A stretch of 64,000 bases of DNA from Bacteroidaceae bacterium. GTDB taxonomy: Bacteria; Bacteroidota; Bacteroidia; Bacteroidales; Bacteroidaceae. Under the pieces are notes generated by a model, which was not told the origin of the DNA, searched no databases, and saw only the letters and a program-made list of their open reading frames with translations. Shown here one piece after another: positions 56,579-64,000 of this stretch. How positions within the stretch are numbered: the stretch's first letter is position 1; each line of letters opens with the position of its first letter. Location: assembly GCA_017560125.1 (NCBI GenBank), contig JAFYOS010000004.1, forward strand, positions 1 through 64,000, read 5' to 3'. A program made the translations under genes and the position numbers.

Positions 56579-59500
56579 TTAGAGCTTTACCTTGATAGCC
56601 TTGTTACCTACCTTGACGATGTAGTTGCCTGTGGGCAGAGCATATTCGCCTGCTTTGCCGGCTGCTACCTGCTTGCCTGTGAAGGTGTAGATTGCTACAT
56701 CGGCGTCATCCGATACGATAATCTTGCCGCCCTTAACCGCTACCTGAGCATCCTCGGTTACGGGAGTAATGGCGGTGAGATACTGGTCGTATGTGATGAT
56801 TGTGCCGAAATCCTTCCACTGCTTTTCTGCCTTGTATGCTTCGATGGCTGCCTCGTTGGGGACTACGAGGGTTGCTGCCGACAGGTCGGCGCCGTCGAAT
56901 ACCTTAGTACCGAGCTTGGCAGGTGTCTCGCTCTCGCAGATTACGCATACAATGGGACAACCCTTGAATGCGTTGCGTCCAAGCTCCTTCACGCTTGCGG
57001 GGATGGTTACTCTTTCGAGTGCGGTACATCCGTTGAATGCATAGCTGCCGATGTAGCTTGTGTTCTGTCCCATGACTACGTTTGTGAGCTTCTCGTTCTG
57101 GTAGAATGCGTAGTTATCGATTTTTGTAACGCTCTCGGGCAGATAGATATTGCTTATCTCTGTTTCGTAGAACATTCTTACGCCAATAACATTATCTTCG
57201 GTTGTGTAGCTTCCGTAGTATGCTCCGGGGCCTTTTACAATCTCCGATTTTCTCATGTCGAGTACGTTCAGATTCAGGTTGTCGCGTATGAACAAAATGT
57301 CGGGACCGCTGAGACGACCTCCCAATGTTATTACAGACATTGTGTCGATAGCCTCCGAGGGAACGATGTTGGCAAGTGTACCCTTGATGCGAACGGTGTA
57401 GGGGTTCACGCCATCAACCGATTTGATGAAACCGAAATTAACGGTCTGCTTTGCAATTACATTGCCGTTGTATTTCATGGTCAGTCGGGCTGATGATTCC
57501 GAATCCTCGTACTTGTCGGTGATGATAAGGTAGAGCATCAGTGTGCTGTCGACGCCGGCATTTGCATAGTGTGTTGTTTCAATAACATCCTCCTCTTCGC
57601 CGAGCTGTGTGTATGCGTTGTCGGCGATGTTGATGTCGTCGAGGATGATCTCGACAGGCATTCTCTCGTACAAGGGGTTGTTTATTCTTATGGGAACTGC
57701 CATGCGGCTGTTCTCCTCATCGAAATCGTATGAGTAGATTGTCGATTCGCCGGTAAGCAACTTGCCTTCGTTGTAGAACGAGGGCTTCTGGGCAGCACGC
57801 CATGTGTTAACCTGCTTCAGGTCGAGGGTGTTGGCATTTACAATTGCGCCGCTGTTGCCATCGACCATCATGACGATGAGCTTGGTGTTGTTGATGTTGT
57901 TTACAGAAGCGGGGAAGGGGATTTCCTGCTCGAAAATGTACTCTTTTTCCTTTTCGATGCTTGCGGGAACGGAGTTCTCGTAACCCTGGTTGTCGGGATA
58001 TCTTCCTCGTGCAATGTAGTTGTATGTTGTGCCGTCTATTTTCACGTTGTTCTCGGTGTATGCAAATATGTAGCGGTAGTTTGCGTTCTCCATGTTGTTG
58101 GCAAACTGGCTCGATACAGATACAATCATGCTGCTGTCCGACGAGAACATTGCATCGATGTCGATGTTTGCGGGTGCATCGGTGTTGTAGCGCTCGTTAT
58201 AGACGGGCTGTATGGCCGAAGCGGATATTCTGCCGGTTACGGTGTCGCAACGGTCGATGAGCACACCCTGAATGGTGCTGAGGCCGGCGAGGTGGTTCTC
58301 GGCATCCTCTTCGGTGTCTGTTGTGACGATGCAGATGAGGCTCTCGGCAAATTTATCGTTGCCGTTGAGGGTTTTCAGTGCGGTGGTGATGTTAGAGCTC
58401 TGTTCGTTGAAGTCGCCAAGGCCTGCCTCGATGACGATATTGCGCTCGGGGCTTGTGGGGGTAAGGCGTCCGTCGGGGTGGATGTGTCGGCACACGTACA
58501 TGTTGTATCCGTAGGGTACCTGGGGTGTGGGAACAACTTCGTAGTATCCGTTGCTGCTGCCATTCCAACCGAGGTTGAAGTGCAACATGCTGTTAAGGTC
58601 GTAACCGTCGATTACGTAGTAGTGTCCGCCTGTGTATTCGGCGTTCCAGCCACCGGCCAGAATGGGACGTCGTTGGTTGATTTCGTTGATGAGCGATTCG
58701 CGGAAATTGTGGTCGCCATTGTCTTTGTCCTTGTAATAGGTGTAGCTGTCGATGACGATGTCGCTCGAGTAACCGAAGAATTCAACCATTCCATTGTGGT
58801 TGAGTGCTGCGTTGGTGAGTCCGAGGCCATATTCAGCTTCGTTACACAAGCCGCAGTGGTACATGAGGGCTGCCACGGCGTCTGCCTGCTCCGAGGTGTA
58901 TGAGTGGCCTTCGTAGCGGGGGAGCATCTTGTCCCAGTTGTAGGGCGCCTCCGAATCGAAATTCAATGAGAGTGTCATCTGCTGGGTGGTGTTGCCCGAG
59001 TAGTAGTTGAATGTATAGGATTTGCTTCCAGTGGGGCGCTCGGGGTATTTCCAGTAGCGCATAACCATTGCCATGGCTGTCTGTGTACAACCGGTGATGG
59101 CCTTTCCGGTCTTGGTGGTACCGTTTTCGGTAACCTTCATTGTGGGGCACTTTTTGTTATAGGGCTCGCTCTGGTTGTACTTTATTTCGCCGAGCAGGGG
59201 TTCTATGTTTTGACGTTTCGAGTAGTTGGTCTTGAGATACTGCTTGGCTGCTCTTTTTTCGGCCTTGGATTTCTCGGGGTAGTCGGCTGCTATTATGGCC
59301 GACTGTGTGTAGTAGTTGAGCCATGCTGCTGCTACGGGGGGCACGTCGTTGGTGTCGAAGCACTCCTCGTTGGAGTATGCGAGGATGTCGCTCATGGCCT
59401 CCTGGCCACCTACAATTACGAAGCCGCCCTTCTGTGTGTCGTTGAAAATGTAGTAGGGTACAATCTCACCGGCTTTCTGTGCGCGCACCTTGGCGGGTGC

Positions 59501-59644
59501 TGTCGATTTGGTTATGCTGAAGTCGTAACCATTGCTCTGCATGAATGCCTTGGCTATTGCCGCTGCATCTGCTTCGGTTCGCTGTTGCGCCATGCCGAAG
59601 ATTGCCATGGACGACAAGGCGATAGATAGTAAAATATTTCTCAT
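56579..59644 (-). CDS. Secreted C10-family (streptopain-like) protease with LRR and Por-like tail, copy A
   Basis: The 1021-residue protein has a signal peptide (1-20), an inhibitory prodomain (QRTEADAAAIAKAFMQSNGY, GFVIVGGQEAMSDILAYSN), and a C10 peptidase core: Cys186 in GCTQTAMA, His341 in GGHYYVIDGYD and Trp360 in FNLGWNG. A beta-rich middle follows, then BspA-type leucine-rich units near 850-925 (NIYLPESVTKIDNYAF, GCTALERVTIPASV) and a C-terminal 60-residue domain ending VGNKAIKVKL, like Por-secretion (type IX) tails. Family members are SpeB and interpain A, secreted cysteine proteases. Its close paralogue lies just upstream in the same direction, and no promoter box is found between them. 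Confidence 0.88.
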   Translation of the reverse strand: MRNILLSIALSSMAIFGMAQQRTEADAAAIAKAFMQSNGYDFSITKSTAPAKVRAQKAGEIVPYYIFNDTQKGGFVIVGGQEAMSDILAYSNEECFDTNDVPPVAAAWLNYYTQSAIIAADYPEKSKAEKRAAKQYLKTNYSKRQNIEPLLGEIKYNQSEPYNKKCPTMKVTENGTTKTGKAITGCTQTAMAMVMRYWKYPERPTGSKSYTFNYYSGNTTQQMTLSLNFDSEAPYNWDKMLPRYEGHSYTSEQADAVAALMYHCGLCNEAEYGLGLTNAALNHNGMVEFFGYSSDIVIDSYTYYKDKDNGDHNFRESLINEINQRRPILAGGWNAEYTGGHYYVIDGYDLNSMLHFNLGWNGSSNGYYEVVPTPQVPYGYNMYVCRHIHPDGRLTPTSPERNIVIEAGLGDFNEQSSNITTALKTLNGNDKFAESLICIVTTDTEEDAENHLAGLSTIQGVLIDRCDTVTGRISASAIQPVYNERYNTDAPANIDIDAMFSSDSSMIVSVSSQFANNMENANYRYIFAYTENNVKIDGTTYNYIARGRYPDNQGYENSVPASIEKEKEYIFEQEIPFPASVNNINNTKLIVMMVDGNSGAIVNANTLDLKQVNTWRAAQKPSFYNEGKLLTGESTIYSYDFDEENSRMAVPIRINNPLYERMPVEIILDDINIADNAYTQLGEEEDVIETTHYANAGVDSTLMLYLIITDKYEDSESSARLTMKYNGNVIAKQTVNFGFIKSVDGVNPYTVRIKGTLANIVPSEAIDTMSVITLGGRLSGPDILFIRDNLNLNVLDMRKSEIVKGPGAYYGSYTTEDNVIGVRMFYETEISNIYLPESVTKIDNYAFYQNEKLTNVVMGQNTSYIGSYAFNGCTALERVTIPASVKELGRNAFKGCPIVCVICESETPAKLGTKVFDGADLSAATLVVPNEAAIEAYKAEKQWKDFGTIITYDQYLTAITPVTEDAQVAVKGGKIIVSDDADVAIYTFTGKQVAAGKAGEYALPTGNYIVKVGNKAIKVKL

Positions 59645-59734
59645 ATGCGGGTTGTTGGGTTTTTCTGATGTCAGTATATTAAATAAGGTACCTGCAAAAT
59701 GAATTGCAGGTACCTTATTAATTATTTCAAAGCG
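59645..59734. other. Gap between the two C10 protease genes
   Basis: 90 bases holding only the hairpin of the second gene. No TAnnTTTG box is found for the first gene, so read-through from the upstream copy may drive it. Confidence 0.5.
59682..59719. terminator. Terminator of the second C10 protease gene
   Basis: A perfect 16-bp stem AATAAGGTACCTGCAA (59682-59697) with 59704-59719, loop AATGAA. On the minus strand it follows the stop at 59735. Confidence 0.8.
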
Positions 59735-62700
59735 TTAGAGTCTTACCTTGATTGCTTTGTTGCCGGCTTTTACAATGTAGTTACCTGCGGGCAGTGCATA
59801 TTCGCCTGCTTTGCCTGTAGCTACCTGCTTGCCTGTGAATGTGTAGATTGCGATCTCTACATCCGAAGCAACAACGATCTTGCCATCAACGATTGAAATC
59901 TCAGCCTCCTCTGTCACGGGTGCGATAGATGTGAGGTACTGGTCGTATGTGATGATGTTACCGAAGTCCTTCCACTGCTTCTGTGCTTTGTAAGCCTCGA
60001 TAGCAGCCTCGTTGGGCACTACGAGTGTAGCGTTTGCAAGGTCGGCGCCGTCGAATACCTTAGAACCGAGCTTAGCGGGTGTTTCGCCTTCGCAGATTAC
60101 GCATACGATGGGACAACCCTTGAATGCGTTACGGCCGAGCTCATCCACGCTTGCGGGGATTGTTATTCTCTCGAGTGCTGTACAGCCGCTGAATGCGTAG
60201 CTACCTACGAGATCGATGTTGTTACCGATAACCACTCTTGTGAGCTGTGAGTTCTGGTAGAATGCATAGTTACCGATTTCGATAGCGCTGTTGGGAAGTA
60301 TGATTGTGCTTGCATCCACGTTGTAGAACATTCTCACACCGACAATGTTTTTCTCGGTTGTGTAGTCGCCGTAGTATACGCCGGGGCCAACAACGATGTT
60401 TGCTTTCGAAAGGTCGATAACCTTTACATTGAGGCTGTCGCGGATGAATGAGATATCCTTACCTGAAAGACGACCTGAGATAGTGATTGTGGTCATTGTA
60501 TCGATGGCTGCCTTGGGAACAAGGTCCTCAAGTGTACCTTTCACGCGAACGGTGAAGGGGTTAACGCCGTTAGCTGTCTCGATGAAATCGAAGTTGATGG
60601 TCTGCTCTGTGATGACGTTGCCCTTGTATTTTACAGCAAGCTTAACCTTTGACATTGAGCTCTTGAACTCGTCGTTGATGTTCAAGTAGAGCATCATTGT
60701 GCTGTCGATGCTGCTGGGAGCAAGGCTGTATGTAGCAACTGTTCCGGCGGTTTCGCCAAGCTGTACTTCGGCATTTTCGCCAAGCTCGAGAACCTCGGCT
60801 GTTACCTCTACCTCCATAGGCTCGTACAAGGGGTTGTTGAGGCGTACGGGGATAGGCATGCGCTTAGCCTCTTCGTCGAAGAAGTATGTATCGATGACTG
60901 AACCTGACTCCACGAGCTTGCCTTCTCTGAAGAATGAGGGCTTCTGGTTTTCGCGCCATGTGTTCACCTGCTTGAGCTCAAGAAGGTTTGCGTTTACAAT
61001 TGCACCGCTGTTGCCGTCAACCATCATGACAATAAGTCTTGCGTTGTTGATGTCGCTGATTGAAGTGGGGAAGGGAATCTCCTTCTCGAAGATGTACTCT
61101 TTATCCTTCTCGATGGTTGTGGGGAGTGAGTTCTCATAACCCTGGTTGTTGGGATATGTTCCTCTTGCATAGTAGTTGTATGTTGTACCGTCGATCTTAA
61201 CGTTGTTCTCGGTATATACAAATACATAGCGGTAGTTAGCGTTCTCGATGTTGTTTGCGAAGTAGCTTGCAACCGATACCTTCATGCTACTTGTTGATGA
61301 GAACATTGCGTCGATATCGATGTTCGCAGGTGCACAAGCGTTGTAGTGCTCGTTGTAAGTGGTTGTTACGGCTGAAGTAGAGATTCTACCAGTGATGGTG
61401 TCGCAACGGTCAACGAGTACACCGGGAATGTTGCAGAGTCCTGTAAGATGCTCCTCAGCCTCGTCCTCGGTGTCTGCTGTCAAAATGCAAATCAAGCTCT
61501 CGCCATATTTGCTGTCTGAATCGAGTGATTTGAAGCTGCTGATGATGTTTGATGTCTGCTCGTTGAACTCGCCAAGAGCGGCCTCAACAACAACGTTGCG
61601 CATGGGCTGTGTGGGAGTCTCGCGACCTTCGGGGTGGATGTGTCTGTAGAAGTACATGCCACAAGCATAGGGAGCCTGGGGTGTGGGAGCTACCTCGTAC
61701 CATCCGTTGCTACCACCATTCCAACCGAGGTTGAAGTGGAAAAGACCGTTAAGGTCGTAACCGTCAACGATGTATGAGTGAGCACCTGTGTTCTCTACGT
61801 TTGAACCTGCTGCCCAGATGGGACGACCCTGGCTGAGCTCGTCGGCGAGCATAGCGCGGTATTCTGTGAAACCGTCTGTCTTGTCTTTGTAGTTGCCGAA
61901 GTTGTCGCCAATCCAGTCGTTAGCGTAGTAGAAGTAGTCAACCAATCCCTGGGGACGGAGAGCTGCACCTGTACCTCCAAGACCGTAACCTGCACCGTTA
62001 GAGATACCGCAGTGCAACATCAGAGTAGCGATAGCGTCTGCCTGCTCGTCGGTGTATGTGTGGCCTTCGTAGCGGGGGAGCATCAAATCCCACTGGTAGG
62101 GTGCTACCGAGTCGAAGTTAACCGAGAGGGTCATCTGCTTCTTGATTGTTTCAGAGTACTTGTAGTCGAATGTGTACTCCTTGCTGCCTCTGGGGCGCTC
62201 GGGCCACTTCCAGTAACGCATGAGCATTGCCATAGCGGTCTGGGTACAACCTGTAACGGCTTTACCGGTTTTTACCTTGTTACCCTCCAATACCTTCAAT
62301 GTAGGACACTTTCTGTTGTAGGGGGTTCCCTGGTTGTACTTGATTTCGCCGAGCAAGGGTTCTACATTCTGACGAAGAGAGAATTTGCTGTCGTTAAAAG
62401 CCTTGGCAGCGGCTTTTTTCTCGGCCTTAGATTTCTCGGGCTCGTCGGCTGCGATGATAGCAGACTGTGTGTAAGCCTCGAGCCACTCTGCTGCCGAGGG
62501 GGGCATGTCGTCCACGTCGAAGCAGTCCTCGTTTGAATAAGCGAGGATGTCGCTCATAGCCTCCTGACCACCTACGATTACGAAACCGCCCTTCTGTGTG
62601 TCGTTGAAAATGTAGTAGGGTACAATCTCACCGGCTTTCTTGGCGCGCACCTTGGCGGGGGTTGTTGACTTGGTTATGCTGAAATCATAACCGTTACTTT

Positions 62701-62806
62701 GCATGAATGCTTTGGCTATTGCCGCTGCATCTGCTTGCGAGCGCTGTTGCGCCATGGCAAATATCGCCACGGACAATAGCATGATTGAAAGTAAAAGTTT
62801 TCTCAT
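59735..62806 (-). CDS. Secreted C10-family protease with LRR and Por-like tail, copy B
   Basis: I start at the ATG at 62806 (MRKLLLSIMLLSVAIFAMAQ), a signal peptide, giving 1023 residues; the longer open frame upstream lacks one. The layout is that of copy A: prodomain (QRSQADAAAIAKAFMQSNGY), C10 core with Cys187 in GCTQTAMA, His343 in GAHSYIVDGYD and the FNLGWNG tryptophan, beta-rich middle, leucine-rich units (TIILPNSAIEIGNYAF) and a tail ending AGNKAIKVRL. All catalytic parts are present. It is the first gene of the pair and has a good promoter. The two copies differ at many sites but share patches of near identity at DNA level. Confidence 0.88.
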   Translation of the reverse strand: MRKLLLSIMLLSVAIFAMAQQRSQADAAAIAKAFMQSNGYDFSITKSTTPAKVRAKKAGEIVPYYIFNDTQKGGFVIVGGQEAMSDILAYSNEDCFDVDDMPPSAAEWLEAYTQSAIIAADEPEKSKAEKKAAAKAFNDSKFSLRQNVEPLLGEIKYNQGTPYNRKCPTLKVLEGNKVKTGKAVTGCTQTAMAMLMRYWKWPERPRGSKEYTFDYKYSETIKKQMTLSVNFDSVAPYQWDLMLPRYEGHTYTDEQADAIATLMLHCGISNGAGYGLGGTGAALRPQGLVDYFYYANDWIGDNFGNYKDKTDGFTEYRAMLADELSQGRPIWAAGSNVENTGAHSYIVDGYDLNGLFHFNLGWNGGSNGWYEVAPTPQAPYACGMYFYRHIHPEGRETPTQPMRNVVVEAALGEFNEQTSNIISSFKSLDSDSKYGESLICILTADTEDEAEEHLTGLCNIPGVLVDRCDTITGRISTSAVTTTYNEHYNACAPANIDIDAMFSSTSSMKVSVASYFANNIENANYRYVFVYTENNVKIDGTTYNYYARGTYPNNQGYENSLPTTIEKDKEYIFEKEIPFPTSISDINNARLIVMMVDGNSGAIVNANLLELKQVNTWRENQKPSFFREGKLVESGSVIDTYFFDEEAKRMPIPVRLNNPLYEPMEVEVTAEVLELGENAEVQLGETAGTVATYSLAPSSIDSTMMLYLNINDEFKSSMSKVKLAVKYKGNVITEQTINFDFIETANGVNPFTVRVKGTLEDLVPKAAIDTMTTITISGRLSGKDISFIRDSLNVKVIDLSKANIVVGPGVYYGDYTTEKNIVGVRMFYNVDASTIILPNSAIEIGNYAFYQNSQLTRVVIGNNIDLVGSYAFSGCTALERITIPASVDELGRNAFKGCPIVCVICEGETPAKLGSKVFDGADLANATLVVPNEAAIEAYKAQKQWKDFGNIITYDQYLTSIAPVTEEAEISIVDGKIVVASDVEIAIYTFTGKQVATGKAGEYALPAGNYIVKAGNKAIKVRL

Positions 62807-62847
62807 AAAATATAAAATAAAAATTTTAGATTTTTCATAGAACCTTG

Positions 62848-62855
62848 CAAATATA
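62848..62855 (-). promoter_or_regulatory. -7 box for the C10 protease pair
   Basis: Minus-strand TATATTTG, 41 bases before the ATG at 62806. Confidence 0.6.
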
Positions 62856-62907
62856 ATAAATTTATTATTTATTATAACCTGTTTTGATATATTTTTACAT
62901 TGTAAAA

Positions 62908-63372
62908 TTATTTTTCTGTTGCTGCGATTGTTTGGTAGTGTGGAATTTCGTTCACGAATTTGTAGCACGAATTTTCGTAGTCCATTTTGCAGCAGTAGTG
63001 CTTAATGCCGTTACTGACAATGAGATAATCTACCTTCAGCACCAGATTGTAGCGCGCTATTTGTGCGAAGACCTCCTGCTTGAGCTCTACCGTCGGGGCT
63101 TTGTATTCTACTATGGCTCGGGGTTTAAGTTGCTTGTCATAGACAACGGTGTCGCATCGCAGCTTTATGTTGTTGAGCTGTATGGCTGTTTCGTTTGCCA
63201 TGAGCGATTGGGGATAGCCCTTTTCGTTTATCAAGTAGTGGACGAAGTGCTGTCTTACCCATTCTTCGGGGGTTAGAGCGACGTATGAGCGACGCAAAAT
63301 ATCAAAAATTTGTCTTTTTCCGTCTTTGATTGTAATTTTTGCTTCGTATTGGGGTAGATTTAATGCTAACAT
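62908..63372 (-). CDS. Solo HsdR_N domain protein
   Basis: The 154-residue protein (start MLALNLPQYEAKI at 63372, five codons into the longest frame) has the N-terminal nuclease-type domain of type I restriction R subunits: LTPEEWVRQHFVHYLINEKG, then LRCDTVVYD and AIVEYKAPTVEL, the D...ExK core of a PD-(D/E)xK fold. No HsdM, HsdS or helicase genes are beside it, so it is not an R-M system. This short protein is common next to holA in Bacteroidetes. Whether it cuts DNA is unknown. Confidence 0.84.
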   Translation of the reverse strand: MLALNLPQYEAKITIKDGKRQIFDILRRSYVALTPEEWVRQHFVHYLINEKGYPQSLMANETAIQLNNIKLRCDTVVYDKQLKPRAIVEYKAPTVELKQEVFAQIARYNLVLKVDYLIVSNGIKHYCCKMDYENSCYKFVNEIPHYQTIAATEK

Positions 63373-63376
63373 TTTA

Positions 63377-63384
63377 TATCTTTG
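63377..63384 (+). promoter_or_regulatory. -7 box for holA
   Basis: TATCTTTG, 77 bases before the holA ATG at 63462 and only 4 bases from the divergent HsdR_N start codon. Confidence 0.5.
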
Positions 63385-63413
63385 CAATTATGTTCTGCGA
63401 TTGGTGCTTTTCG

Positions 63414-63421
63414 CAAAGGTA
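63414..63421 (-). promoter_or_regulatory. -7 box for the HsdR_N gene
   Basis: Minus-strand TACCTTTG, 41 bases before the ATG at 63372. Its transcript passes over the plus-strand holA box. Confidence 0.55.
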
Positions 63422-63461
63422 CTTCTATTTTGCGGAACAATAAAGTCTATGACCGAGAATT

Positions 63462-64000
63462 ATGGCTAAGCATACGTTTGAATCCGTTTTTGCCGAATTG
63501 AAAAAAGGCGTGTATCGTCCCGTATATTATTTTATGGGCGAGGAGTCGTATTATATTGATCGATTGACGGATTATATAGCCGAGCATGCTCTTCCCGAGG
63601 AGGAGCGCGGGTTCAATCAAGTGGTGTTTTATGGTTTGGATGTAAACATGGACACGGTGGTGAACACGGCGCGCAGCTATCCCATGATGTCGGAGCGTCA
63701 GGTGGTTATCGTCAAGGAGGCGCAGCACATTAAGAATATGGACTCGCTTTCGAGCTACTTGAAAAATCCCCAACCGACGACTGTGCTTGTTTTTGCTCAC
63801 AAGAACGGCTCAATAGATAAGAGAAAGAAGGTTGCCGGTGAGCTAGAGCGCGAAGGGGTAGTCCTTGAATTCAAAAAGCTCAAAGACGACCAGTTGCCTC
63901 TTTTTGTGAATAATTATTTGCGTGGGAAAAGCCTGGTTGCCGATGCCAAGACTGTGCAGATGCTGTGCGAGTCGGTGGGTGCCGACCTGAGCCGCATGGC
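63462..64000 (+). CDS. holA: DNA polymerase III delta subunit, N-terminal part
   Basis: The gene begins at the ATG at 63462 and runs off the right edge after 179 codons. The product begins MAKHTFESVFAELKKGVYRP, then VYYFMGEESYYIDRLTDYIA and, later, PMMSERQVVIVKEAQHIKNM. These are the start of the delta subunit of the clamp loader: the P-loop-like fold without a true Walker A, and the (S)xR-type segment. HolA opens the beta clamp during loading at replication forks. The rest of the protein is outside the window. Confidence 0.85.
   Translation, partial: MAKHTFESVFAELKKGVYRPVYYFMGEESYYIDRLTDYIAEHALPEEERGFNQVVFYGLDVNMDTVVNTARSYPMMSERQVVIVKEAQHIKNMDSLSSYLKNPQPTTVLVFAHKNGSIDKRKKVAGELEREGVVLEFKKLKDDQLPLFVNNYLRGKSLVADAKTVQMLCESVGADLSRM

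Noticed and set aside
62908-63372. Type I restriction-modification system
   Set aside because: Only the short HsdR N-terminal domain is present; no helicase part, HsdM or HsdS gene is near it.

Overview
The window is a chromosomal segment from a member of the Bacteroidales (Bacteroidetes). The evidence is the Bat operon, a lipidated TamL-type BamA homologue, C10 (streptopain/interpain) proteases with BspA-type leucine-rich repeats and a Por-secretion-like tail, an NADP-type glutamate dehydrogenase, a solo HsdR_N protein beside holA, and above all more than two dozen copies of the Bacteroidetes -7 box TAnnTTTG (or TAnnTTCG) in front of genes. Composition is moderate and even, apart from one AT-rich insert at 27.4-28.6 kb. 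There is no rRNA, CRISPR array, complete insertion sequence or integrase. Genus cannot be fixed from the sequence alone.

Layout. 1-5.7 kb: end of the Bat (aerotolerance) operon batC-batD-batE, followed by a PAP2 phosphatase and an LpxL/HtrB-type acyltransferase, then a YegS-type lipid kinase under its own promoter. 5.7-10.5 kb: TrmN6-type methyltransferase, a HELGH lipoprotein, a 52-aa accessory protein with its sodium:solute symporter, and a gamma carbonic anhydrase. 10.5-18.35 kb: an unusual phage-derived block, with a divergent 82-aa protein, a pilot-like 182-aa protein, a 100-aa protein, a 1460-aa polyvalent protein with a zincin motif, and a P22-like portal, ended by a strong terminator. 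No capsid, terminase, tail or integrase gene accompanies it. 18.4-26.5 kb: DUF2027-Smr protein, TRIC-family channel, SpoU methyltransferase, TamL-like lipoprotein behind a duplicated promoter, YycJ-type hydrolase and tyrS.

26.7-28.6 kb: tRNA-Lys(CTT), then a gene-poor stretch with a decayed reading frame and a strong hairpin, then an AT-rich HAD/NUDIX gene pair that looks horizontally acquired. 28.8-40.6 kb: AsmA-like protein, POT-like and DMT transporters, a tri-haem cytochrome c peroxidase, an HU-SPOR/FHA pair, and a run of envelope proteins (beta-barrel, DUF4136, NlpE-like, S41 peptidase). 40.9-50.5 kb: nagA, the fetAB-type ABC exporter, Nif3 and zinc-ribbon coiled-coil proteins, an MBL hydrolase, nhaC-recX-comF, and a phospholipase D lipoprotein. 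50.5-56.3 kb: a sugar kinase with an AmpG-like permease (probable muropeptide recycling), gdhA, and an operon of a 59-aa membrane protein, a threonine aldolase-like enzyme and a ProX-type deacylase. 56.5-64 kb: two tandem paralogous secreted C10 proteases, the HsdR_N protein, and divergent holA, cut by the window end.

Most of the window is ordinary housekeeping and envelope biology. The part that deserves attention is the portal/polyvalent-protein block at 10.5-18.35 kb: its long frames are intact and host-like in composition, but it has only DNA-ejection-type parts of a phage. It may be a domesticated ejection apparatus, part of a dispersed gene-transfer-agent-like system, or a slowly decaying prophage remnant; the sequence alone does not decide between these.
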